From Notospermus geniculatus (taxonomy: Eukaryota > Nemertea > Pilidiophora > Heteronemertea > Lineidae), in assembly GCA_002633025.1 (NCBI GenBank), contig NMRB01000865.1:42840-106839 (forward strand): a stretch of DNA of 64,000 bases, given 5' to 3'. Each line of letters starts with the position of its first letter. Position 1 is the stretch's first letter. Under the pieces are notes generated by a model. It was not told where the DNA came from and ran no database searches. It was given only the letters and a program-made list of their open reading frames with translations. Positions 1 through 10,331 of this stretch are shown piece after piece. The position numbers and the translations under genes were made by a program.

Positions 1-57
1 ATCCATGATATCCCATTGCTCATTTTTGCTCGCCTCTGTGTGTTGTACCACCTGCAT

Positions 58-1074
58 TTACCCATTTTTTGTCAAATAGATCTTCTCCTTGACGAAGCCA
101 CAACACGAGGTAAACATTTTCAAAACGTCAGCACGATAGAATGGCAAGGTAAATCCATAAATAACAAAATTGATACAATAATTTATTATGCTACACAGGA
201 GCAAGAATTTCGTGATGAGCCATAAAAATAATTTTATTTGTTTTGAATCATCACAGTCTTCGGGAGCGACTAAAAACAACGTGTACATTGTGGATACTGG
301 TAACAGAAATATAACGTACAGCGTCGATACAGTCATTAAAGATACAACCATCCTTGTGTCCTGTTGTTTTTTGGGTTGTGACATCGTTTCCCTGACGGCC
401 GCTCGCCGGGCTTTAGCAATACCCACGACGATCAAGAAAGCTTGGGATGTAGCTATACACAGCTGTTTCAAATTGGAACATGATACCGCTTGTTGTGGGT
501 GATGTGGCATACCAACAATCGTGGGTGGCCCCAATTTCGCGAAAGTCCACCACAAAAAGAATATGGATGCTCAACAAAATGGCGGCCATGATGATGATTG
601 CTATAACAACCTTTCTCATCCTTGTTGTGATCCGGGCCCGGTGTAAGGGGAACCAGACAACGAAAGCTCTTTCCGTGGTGAAAGCCACAATGAGCCATCC
701 AGAGACACACATGGAGACTTGAAGAAAGAAGATGACAATCTTACATTCCCACCCACTTTTGAGAAGATTAAAAGAATACCTGTGATTTCTGGTAACACAT
801 CTCGAATCCACCATACGACGCCGTTGAACAAGACGACTCCAGTGTCGGACACAGAAAGGACGCTGAGATACTGAACCGACGCATCCTCTCTGTGTCTCGC
901 CCTAAAGAAGACGATGAAGGAAATCGTGTTGCCGATGATCCCGACAGAATATACGACCACCATGATGTAATTTTGAAAAAATCCAAAGATGCTTTTAATT
1001 TGACTTAATTCACTTTCCAAGTGGTGATGGAGAATGACGTCGGTATACAGCTCAGACCTTCCCGTCACAGCCAT
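58..1074 (-). pseudogene. G1: family-A GPCR with two frame-breaking deletions
   Basis: The start codon at 1074 opens the conserved M-A-V-T-G N-terminus of subfamily I. Compared with G3, 7 bases are missing near 783 (just before TM3) and 20 bases near 436 (end of TM5, between two GATCA repeats). TM3 to early TM5 is therefore in another frame, while TM5-TM7 returns to the starting frame because the losses sum to 27. The conserved C-terminal C-C-G-F-V-K and stop are present. No functional seven-helix receptor can be read as it stands. An assembly error at both places is possible but less likely, since the second junction is a clean repeat-mediated deletion. Confidence 0.85.
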
Positions 1075-1198
1075 GTAGAAATCGCAGAGATTAATGAAAA
1101 ACAGGGAAGTGGCAGGCCGTCATGACCCAGAATACCTCGGTTTTGTCACATAAGGAGTTGATACCGAGAATGATAACTAGACAAACAGGAAATGCTAA

Positions 1199-1214
1199 AA
1201 GATATTTTTATTCC
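1199..1214 (-). promoter_or_regulatory. TATA-like element of G1
   Basis: On the minus strand this reads GGAATAAAAATATC, about 130 bases before the G1 ATG. The same string at the same distance precedes G3, G4, G5, G6 and G7. Its role as a core promoter is inferred from position and conservation. Confidence 0.5.
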
Positions 1215-1266
1215 ATCACCAGTTCTATTTTCAGTGTGCACACTGCTTGCATGTTTAACCATATAT

Positions 1267-2074
1267 CGGGTGGCCCAAAAAAAACGTGTCCAACTTCAAA
1301 TCTTGAGTTCTCAACAACTGCCCATTAGAATTCAATGAAATTTGGTGCTGTATCATTTAAAGATGTTTTGTTTAACGTGTGAAATTTTTGCATTTATACC
1401 TTTGGTATTAGGGCCGTATCACTCAAAATAAAAATCATGGTAAAAAAAGGTGATTCCGGAATCCAATAAGATACGAAAAAACCCATCCCGGACTTCAAAT
1501 TGCTATTTCTCAAAAACTATTTAATATAACCCCAAGAAAATTTATTCAGTACTGTTCCGTGGCAATGTTTGTACAATGTGAACGTTTCAGCTCAATATCT
1601 TTGGTATTAAGACTGTAGCACCAAATATAAAAACCATAGTAATCATTGATCATATTTTAAGAGACAATGGTGAAACTTTGAAACGCTAGCTTCAAATATG
1701 GTGTTGTAGTAATTAGCGCCACGGCGTAGACACTGAAGTTATTGGATTAATACTTTCACATATTAGAGCCAATATCACGAGGCGGTGTTAGACAAAATTT
1801 CATTAAGTTGTAGTAAAGTATTTTTGAGAAATGAAAATTTAAAGTTCGGGAAATTTTTATCCACCCATTTCTTATAGGACTCCGGAATCGCATTTTTTCC
1901 CTATGATTTTTAAATTGAGTGATACGGCCTCAATACCAAAGCTATCAAAGCAAAAATTTTATACGTTAAACAAAACATCTTTAAATGATATGGTGCCAAA
2001 TTTCATTGAATTATAACGGACAGTTGTTGAAAAATCGAAATTTGAAGTTCGGCACGTTTTTATTGGGCCACCCG
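1267..2074. mobile_element. Long inverted-repeat MITE (mariner-like ends)
   Basis: The ends CGGGTGGCCCAAAAA and its complement bound about 808 bases that fold back along most of their length; matching arm words include the CGTATCACTC / GAGTGATACGG pair. Sister flanks of G3 and G4 (ACCATATATAACCAC near 4434 and 6187) are empty at this point. The AT-rich target prevents an exact duplication call. No transposase frame is present. The end sequence resembles mariner-type termini, but this is a family guess. Confidence 0.8.
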
Positions 2075-2289
2075 ATATATAACCACAAGGGAACAAACCG
2101 ATTTGATCAACGTCACAGTCGTATCATTATAGACCTATATATCATGACTCACGCCGGCCACTGACGATGATGTAAAACATATCTGCTCGCCCCTTCTACC
2201 GAAATGCTCAGTTTAACGTAACCTCCATGAATCTTGTCCCTTTCACAACCAAGTAATACCCTGCTATTTTGACCAACGTTGCAGGTAGT

Positions 2290-2594
2290 CAGGCACCCGA
2301 TGGGTCCCGAGGGATTCTTAAGAAATTTGCCGTCCGATGCTTCTTCTACAAAGTAGCCTGGTTCCCGTCGTCCTCGGTGCGATATCCCTTACCTTCGTTG
2401 TGAGGTAAGGGATATTTCTAAAGAATTTGCCGACCCACCGATGCTGCCTATACAAGAAAAGGTTTGTCGGCACTTCCGGAAATCCTTCTGACGGAAGTTG
2501 CCAACATCCAAGATGGCCACCAAAATGGCCGCCAAATTCGTCAAATCCATGATATCGTCATTTTGCTCGCCTCTGTGTGTTGCACCACCTGCAT
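2290..2594. repeat. 3'-flank module of subfamily I genes
   Basis: A block beginning near TTGCAGGTAGTC and running to the stop codon of G2. It recurs downstream of G3 (from about 4640), G4 (from about 6385), and in shorter form near 8120, 11160, 14635 and 19435. It contains a hairpin GATATCCCTTACCT...AGGTAAGGGATAT at about 2381-2414, and two imperfect copies of a TAAAGAAATTTGCCG word. Later it holds CCAAGATGGCC and AAAATGGCCGCC, which look like YY1-type sites. It duplicates with the gene. Confidence 0.7.
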
Positions 2595-3069
2595 TTACCC
2601 ATTTTGTGTCAAATAGATCTTCTCCTTGACAAACCCACAACACGAGGTAAACATTTTCAAAACGTCAGCACGATAGAATGGCAAGGTGAATCCATAAATA
2701 ACAAAATTGATACAATAATTTATTATGCAGATCAGGAGCAAGAATTTTGTGATGAGCCATAAAAATAATTTTATTTGTTTTGAATCATCAGAGTCTTCGG
2801 GAGCGACTAAAAACAACGTGTACATTGTGGATACTGGTAACAGAAATATAACGTACAGCGTCGATACAGTCATTAAAGATACAACCATCCTTGTGTCCTT
2901 TTGTTTTTTTGGTTGTGACATCGTTTCCCTGACGGCCGCTCGCCGGGCTCTAGCAATACCCACGACGATCAAGATATTTGAAGAGAAGATCAGAAAGCTT
3001 GGGATGTAGCTATACACAGCTGTCTCAAATTGGAACATGATACCGCTTGTTGTGGGTGATGTGGCATAC
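2595..3069 (-). pseudogene. G2: 5'-truncated GPCR (TM5-TM7 only)
   Basis: Only the C-terminal half of a receptor remains, from the second outer loop (Y-A-T-S-P-T-T-S-G) through TM5, TM6, TM7 and the cysteine pair to the stop. At 3069-3071 the coding sequence joins directly to the 3' flank of G3 (GCACTTCCGG). The same word stands 601 bases earlier at 2470, so G2 arose as a tandem duplication of one flank plus half a gene. A frame continues upstream into the flank to an ATG at 3161, giving a chimeric 188-residue reading frame with no TM1-TM4. I regard it as non-functional. Confidence 0.85.
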
Positions 3070-3202
3070 AGCACTTCCGGAAATCCTTCTGACGGAAGTT
3101 GCCAGAATCCAAGATGGCAACCAAAATGGCCGCCAAATTCATCAAATCCATGATATCCCATTGCTCATTTTTGCTCGCCTCTGTGTGTTGTACCACCTGC
3201 AT

Positions 3203-4252
3203 TTACCCATTTTTTGTCAAATAGATCTTCTCCTTGACAAACCCACAACACGAGGTAAACATTTTCAAAACGTCAGCACGATAGAATGGCAAGGTAAATC
3301 CATAAATAACAAAATTGATACAATAATTTATTATGCAGATCAGGAGCAAGAATTTTGTGATGAGCCATAAAAATAATTTTATTTGTTTTGAATCTTCGGA
3401 GTCTTCGGGAGCGACTAAAAACAACGTGTACATTGTGGATACTGGTAACAGAAATATAACGTACAGCGTCGATACAGTCATTAAAGATACAACCATCCTT
3501 GTGTCCTTTTGTTTTTTTGGTTGTGACATCGTTTCCCTGACGGCCGCTCGCCGGGCTCTAGCAATACCCACGATGATCAAGATATTTGAAGAGAAGATCA
3601 GAAAGCTTGGGATGTAGCTATACATAGCTGTCTCAAATTGGAATATGATGCCGCTTGTTGTGGGTGATGTGGCATACCAACAATCGTGGGTGGCCCCAAT
3701 TTCACGAAAGTCCACCACAAAAAGAATATGGATGCTCAACAAAATGGCAGCCATGATGATGATTGCTATAACAACCTTTCTCATCCTTGTTGTGATCCGG
3801 GCCCGGTGTAAGGGGAACCAGACAACGAAAGCTCTTTCCGTGGTGAAAGCCACAATGAGCCATCCAGAGATACACATGGAGACTTGAAGAAGGAAGATGA
3901 CAATCTTACATTCCCACCCACTTTTGAGAAGATTAAAAGAATACCTGTCGTTCGTGATTTCTGGTAACACATCTCGAATCCACCATACGACGCCGTTGAA
4001 CAAGACGACTCCAGTGTCGGACACAGAAAGGACGCTGAGATACTGAACCGACGCATCCTCTCTGTGTCTCGCCCTGAAGAAGACGATGAAGGAAATCGTG
4101 TTGCCGATGATCCCGACAGAATATACGACCACCATGATGTAATTTTGAAAAAATCCAAAGATGCTTTTAATTTGACTTAATTCACTTTCCAAGTGGTGAT
4201 GGAGAATGACGTCGGTATACAGCTCAGACCTTTTCGTCACAGCCATGTACAT
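3203..4252 (-). CDS. G3: intact class A GPCR, subfamily I
   Basis: A single exon of 349 codons encodes an integral membrane receptor of the rhodopsin class. TM1 carries I-I-G-N-T, TM2 L-S-V-S-D, TM3 starts at the cysteine of W-E-C-K and ends in E-R-A-F, and the partner cysteine lies in the second outer loop (H-D-C-W-Y). TM6 has F-L-L-P and TM7 has N-F-V-I-Y-G followed by a helix-8-like P-F-Y-R-A-D-V and a likely palmitoylated C-C. A 6-base CATGTA gain duplicates the start region, so two ATGs are available (4252 and 4246); the second matches the M-A-V-T start of the sister genes and may be the true one. The ligand is unknown; chemosensory or peptide reception is inferred from the family type. 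Confidence 0.9.
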   Translation of the reverse strand: MYMAVTKRSELYTDVILHHHLESELSQIKSIFGFFQNYIMVVVYSVGIIGNTISFIVFFRARHREDASVQYLSVLSVSDTGVVLFNGVVWWIRDVLPEITNDRYSFNLLKSGWECKIVIFLLQVSMCISGWLIVAFTTERAFVVWFPLHRARITTRMRKVVIAIIIMAAILLSIHILFVVDFREIGATHDCWYATSPTTSGIIFQFETAMYSYIPSFLIFSSNILIIVGIARARRAAVRETMSQPKKQKDTRMVVSLMTVSTLYVIFLLPVSTMYTLFLVAPEDSEDSKQIKLFLWLITKFLLLICIINYCINFVIYGFTLPFYRADVLKMFTSCCGFVKEKIYLTKNG

Positions 4253-4960
4253 GTAGAAATCGAAGAGATTAATGAAAAACAGGGAAGTGGCAGGCCGTCA
4301 TGACCCAGAATACCTCGGTTTTGTCACAAGGAGTTGATACCGAGAATGATAACTAGACAAACAGGAAATGCTAAAAGATATTTTTATTCCATCACCAGTT
4401 CTATTTTCAGTGTGCACACTGCTTGCATGTTTAACCATATATAACCACAAGGGAACAAAACTATTTGATCAACGTCACAGTCGTATCATTGTATATATAT
4501 CATGACTCACCCCGGCCACTGACGATGATGTAAATCCTATCTGCTCGCCCCTTCTACCGAAATGCTCAGTTTAACGTAACCTCCCTGAATCTTGTCCCTT
4601 TCACAACCAAGTAATACCCTGCTATTTAGATCAACGTTGCAGGTAGTCAGGGACCCAATGGGTCCCGAGGGATTCTAAAGAAATTTGCCGGCCGATGCTT
4701 CTTCTACAAAGTAGCCTGGTTCCCGTCGTCCTCGGTGCGATATCCCTTACCTTCGTTGTGAGGTAAGGGAAATTTCTAAAGAATTTGCCGGCCCACTGAT
4801 GCTGCCTATACATGAAAAGGTTTGTCGGCACTTCCGGAAATCCTTCTGACGGAAGTTGCCAAAATCCAAGATGGCCACCAAAATGGCCGCCAAATTCATC
4901 AAATCCACGATATCCCATTGCTCATTTTTCCTCCCCTCTCATGTGTTGCACCACCTGCAT
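4253..4960. other. G3 upstream region and G4 3'-flank module
   Basis: No gene. From 4253 to about 4500 lies the G3 leader and promoter, nearly identical to that of G4. A GTGTGCACAC palindrome lies near 4412. From about 4640 the subfamily I flank module with its AGGTAAGGGA hairpin leads into the G4 stop. Confidence 0.65.
4378..4390 (-). promoter_or_regulatory. TATA-like element of G3
   Basis: GGAATAAAAATATC on the minus strand, about 130 bases before the ATG, conserved with the other subfamily I genes. Confidence 0.5.
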
Positions 4961-6004
4961 TTACCCATTTTTTGTCAAATAGATCTTCTCCTTGACAAAC
5001 CCACAACACGAGGTAAACATTTTCAAAACGTCAGCACGATAGAATGGCAACGTGAATCCATAAATAACAAAATTGATACAATAATTTATTATGCTACACA
5101 GGAGCAAGAATTTCGTGATGAGCCATAAAAATAATTTTATTTGTCTTGAATCTTCGGAGTCTTCGGCAGCGACTAAAAACAATGTGTACATTCTGGATAC
5201 TGGTAACAGAAATATAACGTACAGCGTCGATACAGTCATTAAAGATATAACCATCCTCGTGTCCTGTTGTTTTTTGGGTTGTGACACTGTTTCCCTGACG
5301 GCCGCGCGCCGGGCTCTAGCAATACCCACGACAATCAAGATATTTGAAGAGAAGATCAGAAAGCTTGGGATGTAGCTATACACAGCTGTCTCGAATTGGA
5401 AAATGATACCGCCTATTGTGGGTGATGTGGTATACCAACAATCGTGGGTGGCCCCAATTTCGCGAAAGTCCACCAGAAAAAGAATATGGATGCTCAACAA
5501 AATGGCGGCCACGATGATGATTGCAATAACAACCTTTCTCATCTTTGCTGTGATCCTGGCCCGGTGTAAGGGGAACCAGACAACGAAAGCTCTTTCCACT
5601 GTGAAAGCCACAATGAGCCATCCAGAGACACACTCGGAGACATGAAAAAGGAAGATGACAATCTTACATTCCCACCCACTGTTGAGAAGATTAAAAGAAT
5701 ACCTGCCGTTCGTGATTTCTGGTAACACATCTCGAATCCACCATACGACGCCGTTGAACAAGACGACTCCGGTGTCGGACACAGAAAGGACGCTGAGATA
5801 CTGAACCGACGCATCCTCTCTGTGTCTCACCCTGAAGAAGACGAGGAAGGAAATCGTGTTGCCGATGATCCCGACAGAATATACGACCACCATGATGTAA
5901 TTTTGAAAAAATCCAAAGATGCTTTTAATTTGACTTAATTCACTTTCCAAGTGGTGATGGAGAATGACGTCGGTATACAGCTCAGACCTTCCCGTCACAG
6001 CCAT
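4961..6004 (-). CDS. G4: intact class A GPCR, subfamily I
   Basis: 347 codons in one exon, starting at the conserved M-A-V-T-G. It differs from G3 mainly in TM3 (L-F-H-V-S-E-C-V), the second outer loop (T-I-G-G-I-I) and the loop between TM6 and TM7 (A-A-E-D-S-E-D-S-R), all parts that would face a ligand. The TM1 inner end reads F-F-R-V-R-H instead of R-A-R-H. All framework residues (G-N in TM1, D in TM2, the cysteine pair, E-R-A, F-L-L-P, N-F-x-x-Y) are kept. Gene plus flank repeats at about 1.75 kb relative to G3 and G5. Confidence 0.9.
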   Translation of the reverse strand: MAVTGRSELYTDVILHHHLESELSQIKSIFGFFQNYIMVVVYSVGIIGNTISFLVFFRVRHREDASVQYLSVLSVSDTGVVLFNGVVWWIRDVLPEITNGRYSFNLLNSGWECKIVIFLFHVSECVSGWLIVAFTVERAFVVWFPLHRARITAKMRKVVIAIIIVAAILLSIHILFLVDFREIGATHDCWYTTSPTIGGIIFQFETAVYSYIPSFLIFSSNILIVVGIARARRAAVRETVSQPKKQQDTRMVISLMTVSTLYVIFLLPVSRMYTLFLVAAEDSEDSRQIKLFLWLITKFLLLCSIINYCINFVIYGFTLPFYRADVLKMFTSCCGFVKEKIYLTKNG

Positions 6005-6703
6005 GTAGAAATCGAAGAGATTAATGAAAAACAGGGCAGTGGCAGGCCGTCATGACCCAGAATACCTCGGTTTTGTCACAAGGAGTTGATACCGAGAATG
6101 ATAACTAGACAAACAGGAAATGCTAAAAGATATTTTTATTCCATCAACAGTTCTATTTTCAGTGTGCACACTGCTTGCATGTTTAACCATATATAACCAC
6201 AAGGGAACAAAACGATTTGATCAACGTCACAGTCGTATCATTATCATGACTCACGCTGGCCACTGACGATGGTGTAAATCCTATCTGCTCGCCCCTTCTA
6301 CCGAAATGCTCAGTTTAACGTAACCTCCCTGAATCTTGTCCCTTTCACAACCAAGTAATACCCTGCTATTTTGATCAACGTTGCAGGTAGTCAGGGACCC
6401 GATGGGTCCCGAGGGATTCTAAAGAAATTTGCCGGCCGATGCTTCTTCTACAAAGTAGCCTCGTTCCCGTTGTCGTCGCTGCGATATCACTTACCTTCGT
6501 TGTGAGGTAAGGGATATTTCTAAAGAATTTGCCGACCCACCGATGCAGCCTATACAAGAAAAGGTTTGTCGGCACTTCCGGAAATCCTTCTGACGGAAGT
6601 TGCCAAAATCCAAGATGGCCACCAAAATGGCCGCCAAATTCATCAAATCCATGATATCCCATTGCTCATTTTTGCTCGCCTCTGTGTGTTGTACCACGTG
6701 CAT
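6005..6703. other. G4 upstream region and G5 3'-flank module
   Basis: No gene. It has the same layout as 4253-4960, including the promoter half (to about 6240) and the flank module with the AGGTAAGGGA hairpin arm near 6506. The left arm has a substitution here (ATATCACTTACC), weakening the hairpin. Confidence 0.6.
6130..6142 (-). promoter_or_regulatory. TATA-like element of G4
   Basis: GGAATAAAAATATC on the minus strand, about 128 bases before the G4 ATG. Confidence 0.5.
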
Positions 6704-7747
6704 TTACCCATTTTTTGTCAGATACATCTTCTCCTTGACAAACCCACAACACGAGGTAAACATTTTCAAAACGTCAGCACGATAGAATGGCAACGTGAAT
6801 CCATAAATAACAAAATTGATACAATAATTTATTATGCTACACAGGAGCAAGAATTTCGTGATGAGCCATAAAAATAATTTTTTTTGCTTTGAATCATCGG
6901 AGTCTTCGGGAGCGACTAAAAACAATGTGTACGTTGTGGATGATGGTAACAGAAATATAACATACAGCGTCGATACCGTCATTAAAGATACAACCATCCT
7001 TGTGTCCTGTTGTTTTTTGGGTTGTGACATCGTTTCCCTGACGGCCGAGCGCCGGGCTCTAGCAATACCCACGACAATCAAGATATTTGAAGAGAAGATG
7101 AGAAAGCTTGGGATGTAGTTATAGACAGCTGTCTCGAACTGGTAAATAATACCGCTTGTTGTGGCTGATGTGGCGTACCAACAATGGCGGGTGGCCCCAA
7201 TTTCGCGGAAGTCCACCACAAAAAGAAGATGGATGCTCAACAAAATGGCGGCAATAATCATGATTGCTATGGCAACCTTTCTCATCCTTGTTGTTATCCG
7301 GGCTCGGTGTAAGGGGAACCAGACAACGAAAGCTCTTTCCATGGTGAAAGCCACAATGAGCCATCCAGAGACACACTCGGAGACATGAAAAAGGAAGATG
7401 ACAATCTTACATTCCCACCCACTTTTGAGAAGATTAAAAGAATACCTGCCGTTCGTGATTTCTGGTAACCCATCTCGAATCCACCATACGACGCCGTTGA
7501 ACAAGACGACTCCAGTGTCGGACACAGAAAGGACGCTGAGATACTGAACCGACGCATCCTCTCTGTGTCTCGCCCTGAAGAAGACGATGAAGGAAATCGT
7601 GTTGCCGATGATCCCGGCGGAATATATGACTACCATGATGTAATTTTGAAAAAATCTAAAGAAGCTTTCAATTTGACTTAACTCACTTCCCATGTGCTGA
7701 TGGAGAATGACGTTGGTATACAGCTCAGGCCTTCCCGTCACAGCCAT
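6704..7747 (-). CDS. G5: intact class A GPCR, subfamily I
   Basis: 347 codons. The N-terminus reads E-L-Y-T-N-V-I-L-H-Q-H, and the second outer loop R-H-C-W-Y-A-T-S-A-T-T differs from G3 and G4. TM5 begins Y-N-Y-I-P-S-F, as in most genes outside subfamily I, while G3 and G4 have Y-S-Y. Inner loop 3 has A-R-R-S-A-V-R-E-T. Framework motifs are complete. A TAGGCCTA octamer lies directly upstream of the start codon, at 7749-7756. Confidence 0.9.
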   Translation of the reverse strand: MAVTGRPELYTNVILHQHMGSELSQIESFFRFFQNYIMVVIYSAGIIGNTISFIVFFRARHREDASVQYLSVLSVSDTGVVLFNGVVWWIRDGLPEITNGRYSFNLLKSGWECKIVIFLFHVSECVSGWLIVAFTMERAFVVWFPLHRARITTRMRKVAIAIMIIAAILLSIHLLFVVDFREIGATRHCWYATSATTSGIIYQFETAVYNYIPSFLIFSSNILIVVGIARARRSAVRETMSQPKKQQDTRMVVSLMTVSTLYVIFLLPSSTTYTLFLVAPEDSDDSKQKKLFLWLITKFLLLCSIINYCINFVIYGFTLPFYRADVLKMFTSCCGFVKEKMYLTKNG

Positions 7748-7881
7748 GTAGGCCTATATAATCACAGAGATTAATGAAAAACAGGGAAGTGACCGGCCGT
7801 CATGACCGAGAATACCTGTCCTCTCCAGTCATAAGGGGCTGATACAGAGAGTGTAAACTAGACAAACAGGAAATGTTAAAA

Positions 7882-7895
7882 GGTATTTTTATTAC
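7882..7895 (-). promoter_or_regulatory. TATA-like element of G5
   Basis: TAATAAAAATACC on the minus strand, about 135 bases before the G5 ATG. Confidence 0.45.
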
Positions 7896-8580
7896 AAACC
7901 AGTTCTATTTTCAGTGTGCTTGCATGTTTAACCATATATAACTAGACGTCACAGTCGTATCATTATATACATCATGACTCATGCCGGCCACTGACGATGA
8001 TGTAAGTCCCCGCTCGCCCCTTCCACCAACTACTTTTCAACGTGACTTCCCTGAATCTTGTCACTTTCACAACCAAGTATAGGCCTACCTGCTATTTTGA
8101 TCAACGTTGCAGGTAGTCACGGACCCGATGGGTCCCGAGGGATTCCAAAGAAATTTGCCGGCCGATGCTTCCTCTAGAAGTAGCCTGGTTCCCTTCGTCC
8201 TCGCTGCGAGATCTCGCGATATTTCAATTTGGATAGGTCCTCCCCGCTACGGAGAATCCCACCCTAGAGATTACGCAGGTGCGAGATGTCTGGGAACGAG
8301 GCTGCTCTACAAGAAAAGGTTTGTCGGCACTTCCGAAAATCCATCTGACGGAAGTTGCCAAAATCCAAGATGGCCACCAAAATGGCCGCCAAACTCACTA
8401 TGATATCTTTGGCTATGATTATCGTGGAACAAATACGATCGTGTGTCTAACCCCAGGTTTTAGAGGTCATCCTGTACATGTACGTTAAAACGATTTTTAT
8501 TTACGTCACATTGTTGCTCCATCATAAAATCCAAGGTCTGTCATTTTTGTTACTAGTCAAAGGTACCCGTGGGGCGGGCA

Positions 8581-8767
8581 CATGGTCGAAAACAAACGTT
8601 TGACCTTTGACCCCAACGACCTTGACCTTCCCAAAAATGAACCCCTCAAGGGCAAATCTGGGGTCAACCTACATCCACCCACCAAGTTTGGCGAAGGTCC
8701 GCCCAAGGATGCCGGAGGAGTAGGGGAACAACAGACAAACAGACAAACGTTGCTCAAATTACATGTA
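8581..8767. repeat. Unclassified dispersed repeat with ACAAACAG tail
   Basis: This stretch (GACCTTTGACC... through CCACCAAGTTTGGCGAAGG to ACAGACAAACAGACAAACG) has the look of a repeat tail common in marine invertebrate genomes, with a short ACAAACAG run at its end. It is absent from the corresponding flanks of sister genes, so it was inserted or the locus was rearranged. Its class cannot be decided from one copy. Confidence 0.4.
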
Positions 8768-8890
8768 GTTCGTGAATCTTACATGCAGGCCGAAGTTACG
8801 ACGCCTGTATTAGTTCACTGCTCATTGTCCGCCTCTATGTGTTGTTCTTCCTACCTTTAGGCCTACTCCCTGCATTTTATTCCTTCTTTG

Positions 8891-9931
8891 TCAGGTAGGG
8901 GACAAAACCTTCTTGACAAACCCACAACACGTGGTAAACATTTTCAAAACGTCAGCACGATAAAATGGCAACGTGAATCCATACACGACAAAATTGATAC
9001 AATAATTTATTAAGCTAAACAGCATCAAGAATTTCGTGATGAGCCATGAGAATAATTTTATTTGTTTTGAATCTTCGGAGTCTTCGGCAGCGACTAGAAA
9101 GTACGTGTACATTGTGGATGCAGGTAACAGAAATATAACGTACAGCGTCGATACAGTCATTAAAGATACAACCATCCGCGTGTCCTGTTGTTTTTTGGGT
9201 TGTGACATCGTTTCCCGGACGGCCGCCCGCCGGGCTCTAGCAATACCCACGACAATCAAGATATTTGAAGAAAAGATCAGAAAGCTTGGGATGTAGTTAT
9301 AAGCCGCTGTATCAAATTGGAATATAATATCGCTTGCTGTGGGTGATGTGGTGTACCAACAATCGTACGTTGTCACAATTTGGAAATAGTCGACCACAAC
9401 GAGAAGATGGATGCTCAACAAAATGGCGGCCATGATGATGATTGCTATGGCAACCTTTCTTATCCTAGTTGTGATCCGGACCCGCTGTAAGGGGAACCAG
9501 ACGACGAAAGCTCTTTCCATGGTGAAAGCCACTATCAGCCACCCAGAAACACATTCAAAGACATGGAAAAGGAAGAGGTTAATCTTACATTCCCACCCAC
9601 TTTTGAGAAGATTATAAGAATACCTGCCGTTCGTGATTTCTGATAACCCATCTCGAATCCACCATGCGACGCCGTTGGTCAAGACGACACCGGTGTCAGA
9701 CACAGAAAGGACGCTGAGATACTGAACCGACGCATCCTCTCTGTGTCTCGCCCTGAAGAAGACGATGAAGGAAGTCGTGTTGCCGATGATACCGACAGAA
9801 TATATGACCGCCATGATGTAACTTTGAAAAAATCCAAAGATGCTTTCAATTTGACTAACATGTAACACACTCTGCATGTGGTGATGGAGAATGACGTTGG
9901 TATACAGCTCAGGCCTTCCCGTCACAGCCAT
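8891..9931 (-). CDS. G6: intact class A GPCR, subfamily I (divergent)
   Basis: 346 codons. The N-terminus has an extra V-L-H-V stretch (H-H-H-M-Q-S-V-L-H-V-S-Q-I-E) caused by a small insertion around TTACATGTTA. The second outer loop has V-T-T-Y-D-C-W-Y, as in subfamilies IV and II, and the region after TM4 reads V-V-V-D-Y-F-Q-I-V. The C-tail is short (F-V-K-K-V-L-S-P-T). All framework motifs are present. It looks like a mosaic of a subfamily I N-terminus and a middle closer to G17, which would fit gene conversion. Confidence 0.9.
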   Translation of the reverse strand: MAVTGRPELYTNVILHHHMQSVLHVSQIESIFGFFQSYIMAVIYSVGIIGNTTSFIVFFRARHREDASVQYLSVLSVSDTGVVLTNGVAWWIRDGLSEITNGRYSYNLLKSGWECKINLFLFHVFECVSGWLIVAFTMERAFVVWFPLQRVRITTRIRKVAIAIIIMAAILLSIHLLVVVDYFQIVTTYDCWYTTSPTASDIIFQFDTAAYNYIPSFLIFSSNILIVVGIARARRAAVRETMSQPKKQQDTRMVVSLMTVSTLYVIFLLPASTMYTYFLVAAEDSEDSKQIKLFSWLITKFLMLFSLINYCINFVVYGFTLPFYRADVLKMFTTCCGFVKKVLSPT

Positions 9932-10061
9932 GTAGAAATCGCAGAGATTGATGAAAAACAGGGAAGTGACAGGCCGTCATGACCCACAATACCTCCCTCT
10001 CCAGTCGATCATGAGGAGTTGATACCGAGAGTGATAACTTGACAAATAGGGAATGTTAAAA

Positions 10062-10074
10062 GATATTTTTATTA
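10062..10074 (-). promoter_or_regulatory. TATA-like element of G6
   Basis: TAATAAAAATATC on the minus strand, about 131 bases before the G6 ATG. Confidence 0.45.
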
Positions 10075-10183
10075 CATCATCATTCTATTTTCAGTGTGCT
10101 CTCATGTTTAACCATATATCCACAAGGGAACAAAAGATTTCATCAACGTCTCAGTCGTACTGTCAGATCATGACTCGTGCCGG

Positions 10184-10331
10184 TGTGATAGAAAAATGCC
10201 CCCCACCCTCCTGATGTCCCCTTGCATTGTTTGTCACAGGATTAAGGATCTTGGTCTCTAATGGTGCCGCTTAATCCGTAAATATATAGTTGGCGGACAT
10301 CACATACCGGAGGACATTATATTCTTTTACA
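10184..10331. mobile_element. Small TGT...ACA MITE with CCGG target duplication
   Basis: The sister flank reads CGCCGGCCACTGACG near 6255. Here CCGG stands on both sides of a 148-base insert with ends TGTGATAGAAAAATG and CATTATATTCTTTTACA. Ends of the TGT...ACA type with a 4-base target duplication fit Ginger-like transposons. That assignment is an inference. Confidence 0.75.

Larger units (their letters stand above)
7748..8890. other. G5 upstream region, dispersed repeat, G6 flank
   Basis: No gene is recognised. The promoter half (to about 8100) matches G3-G5. The flank module (8105-8400) is partly replaced by unrelated sequence at about 8215-8280. TAGGCCTA at 8090 and 8858 and TACATGTA at 8475 and 8760 are present. 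Confidence 0.55.

Noticed and set aside
3047-3370. A plus-strand frame of 107 codons across the G2-G3 junction.
   Set aside because: It runs through flank repeat and antisense receptor tail; no motif, and similar frames appear in each flank.
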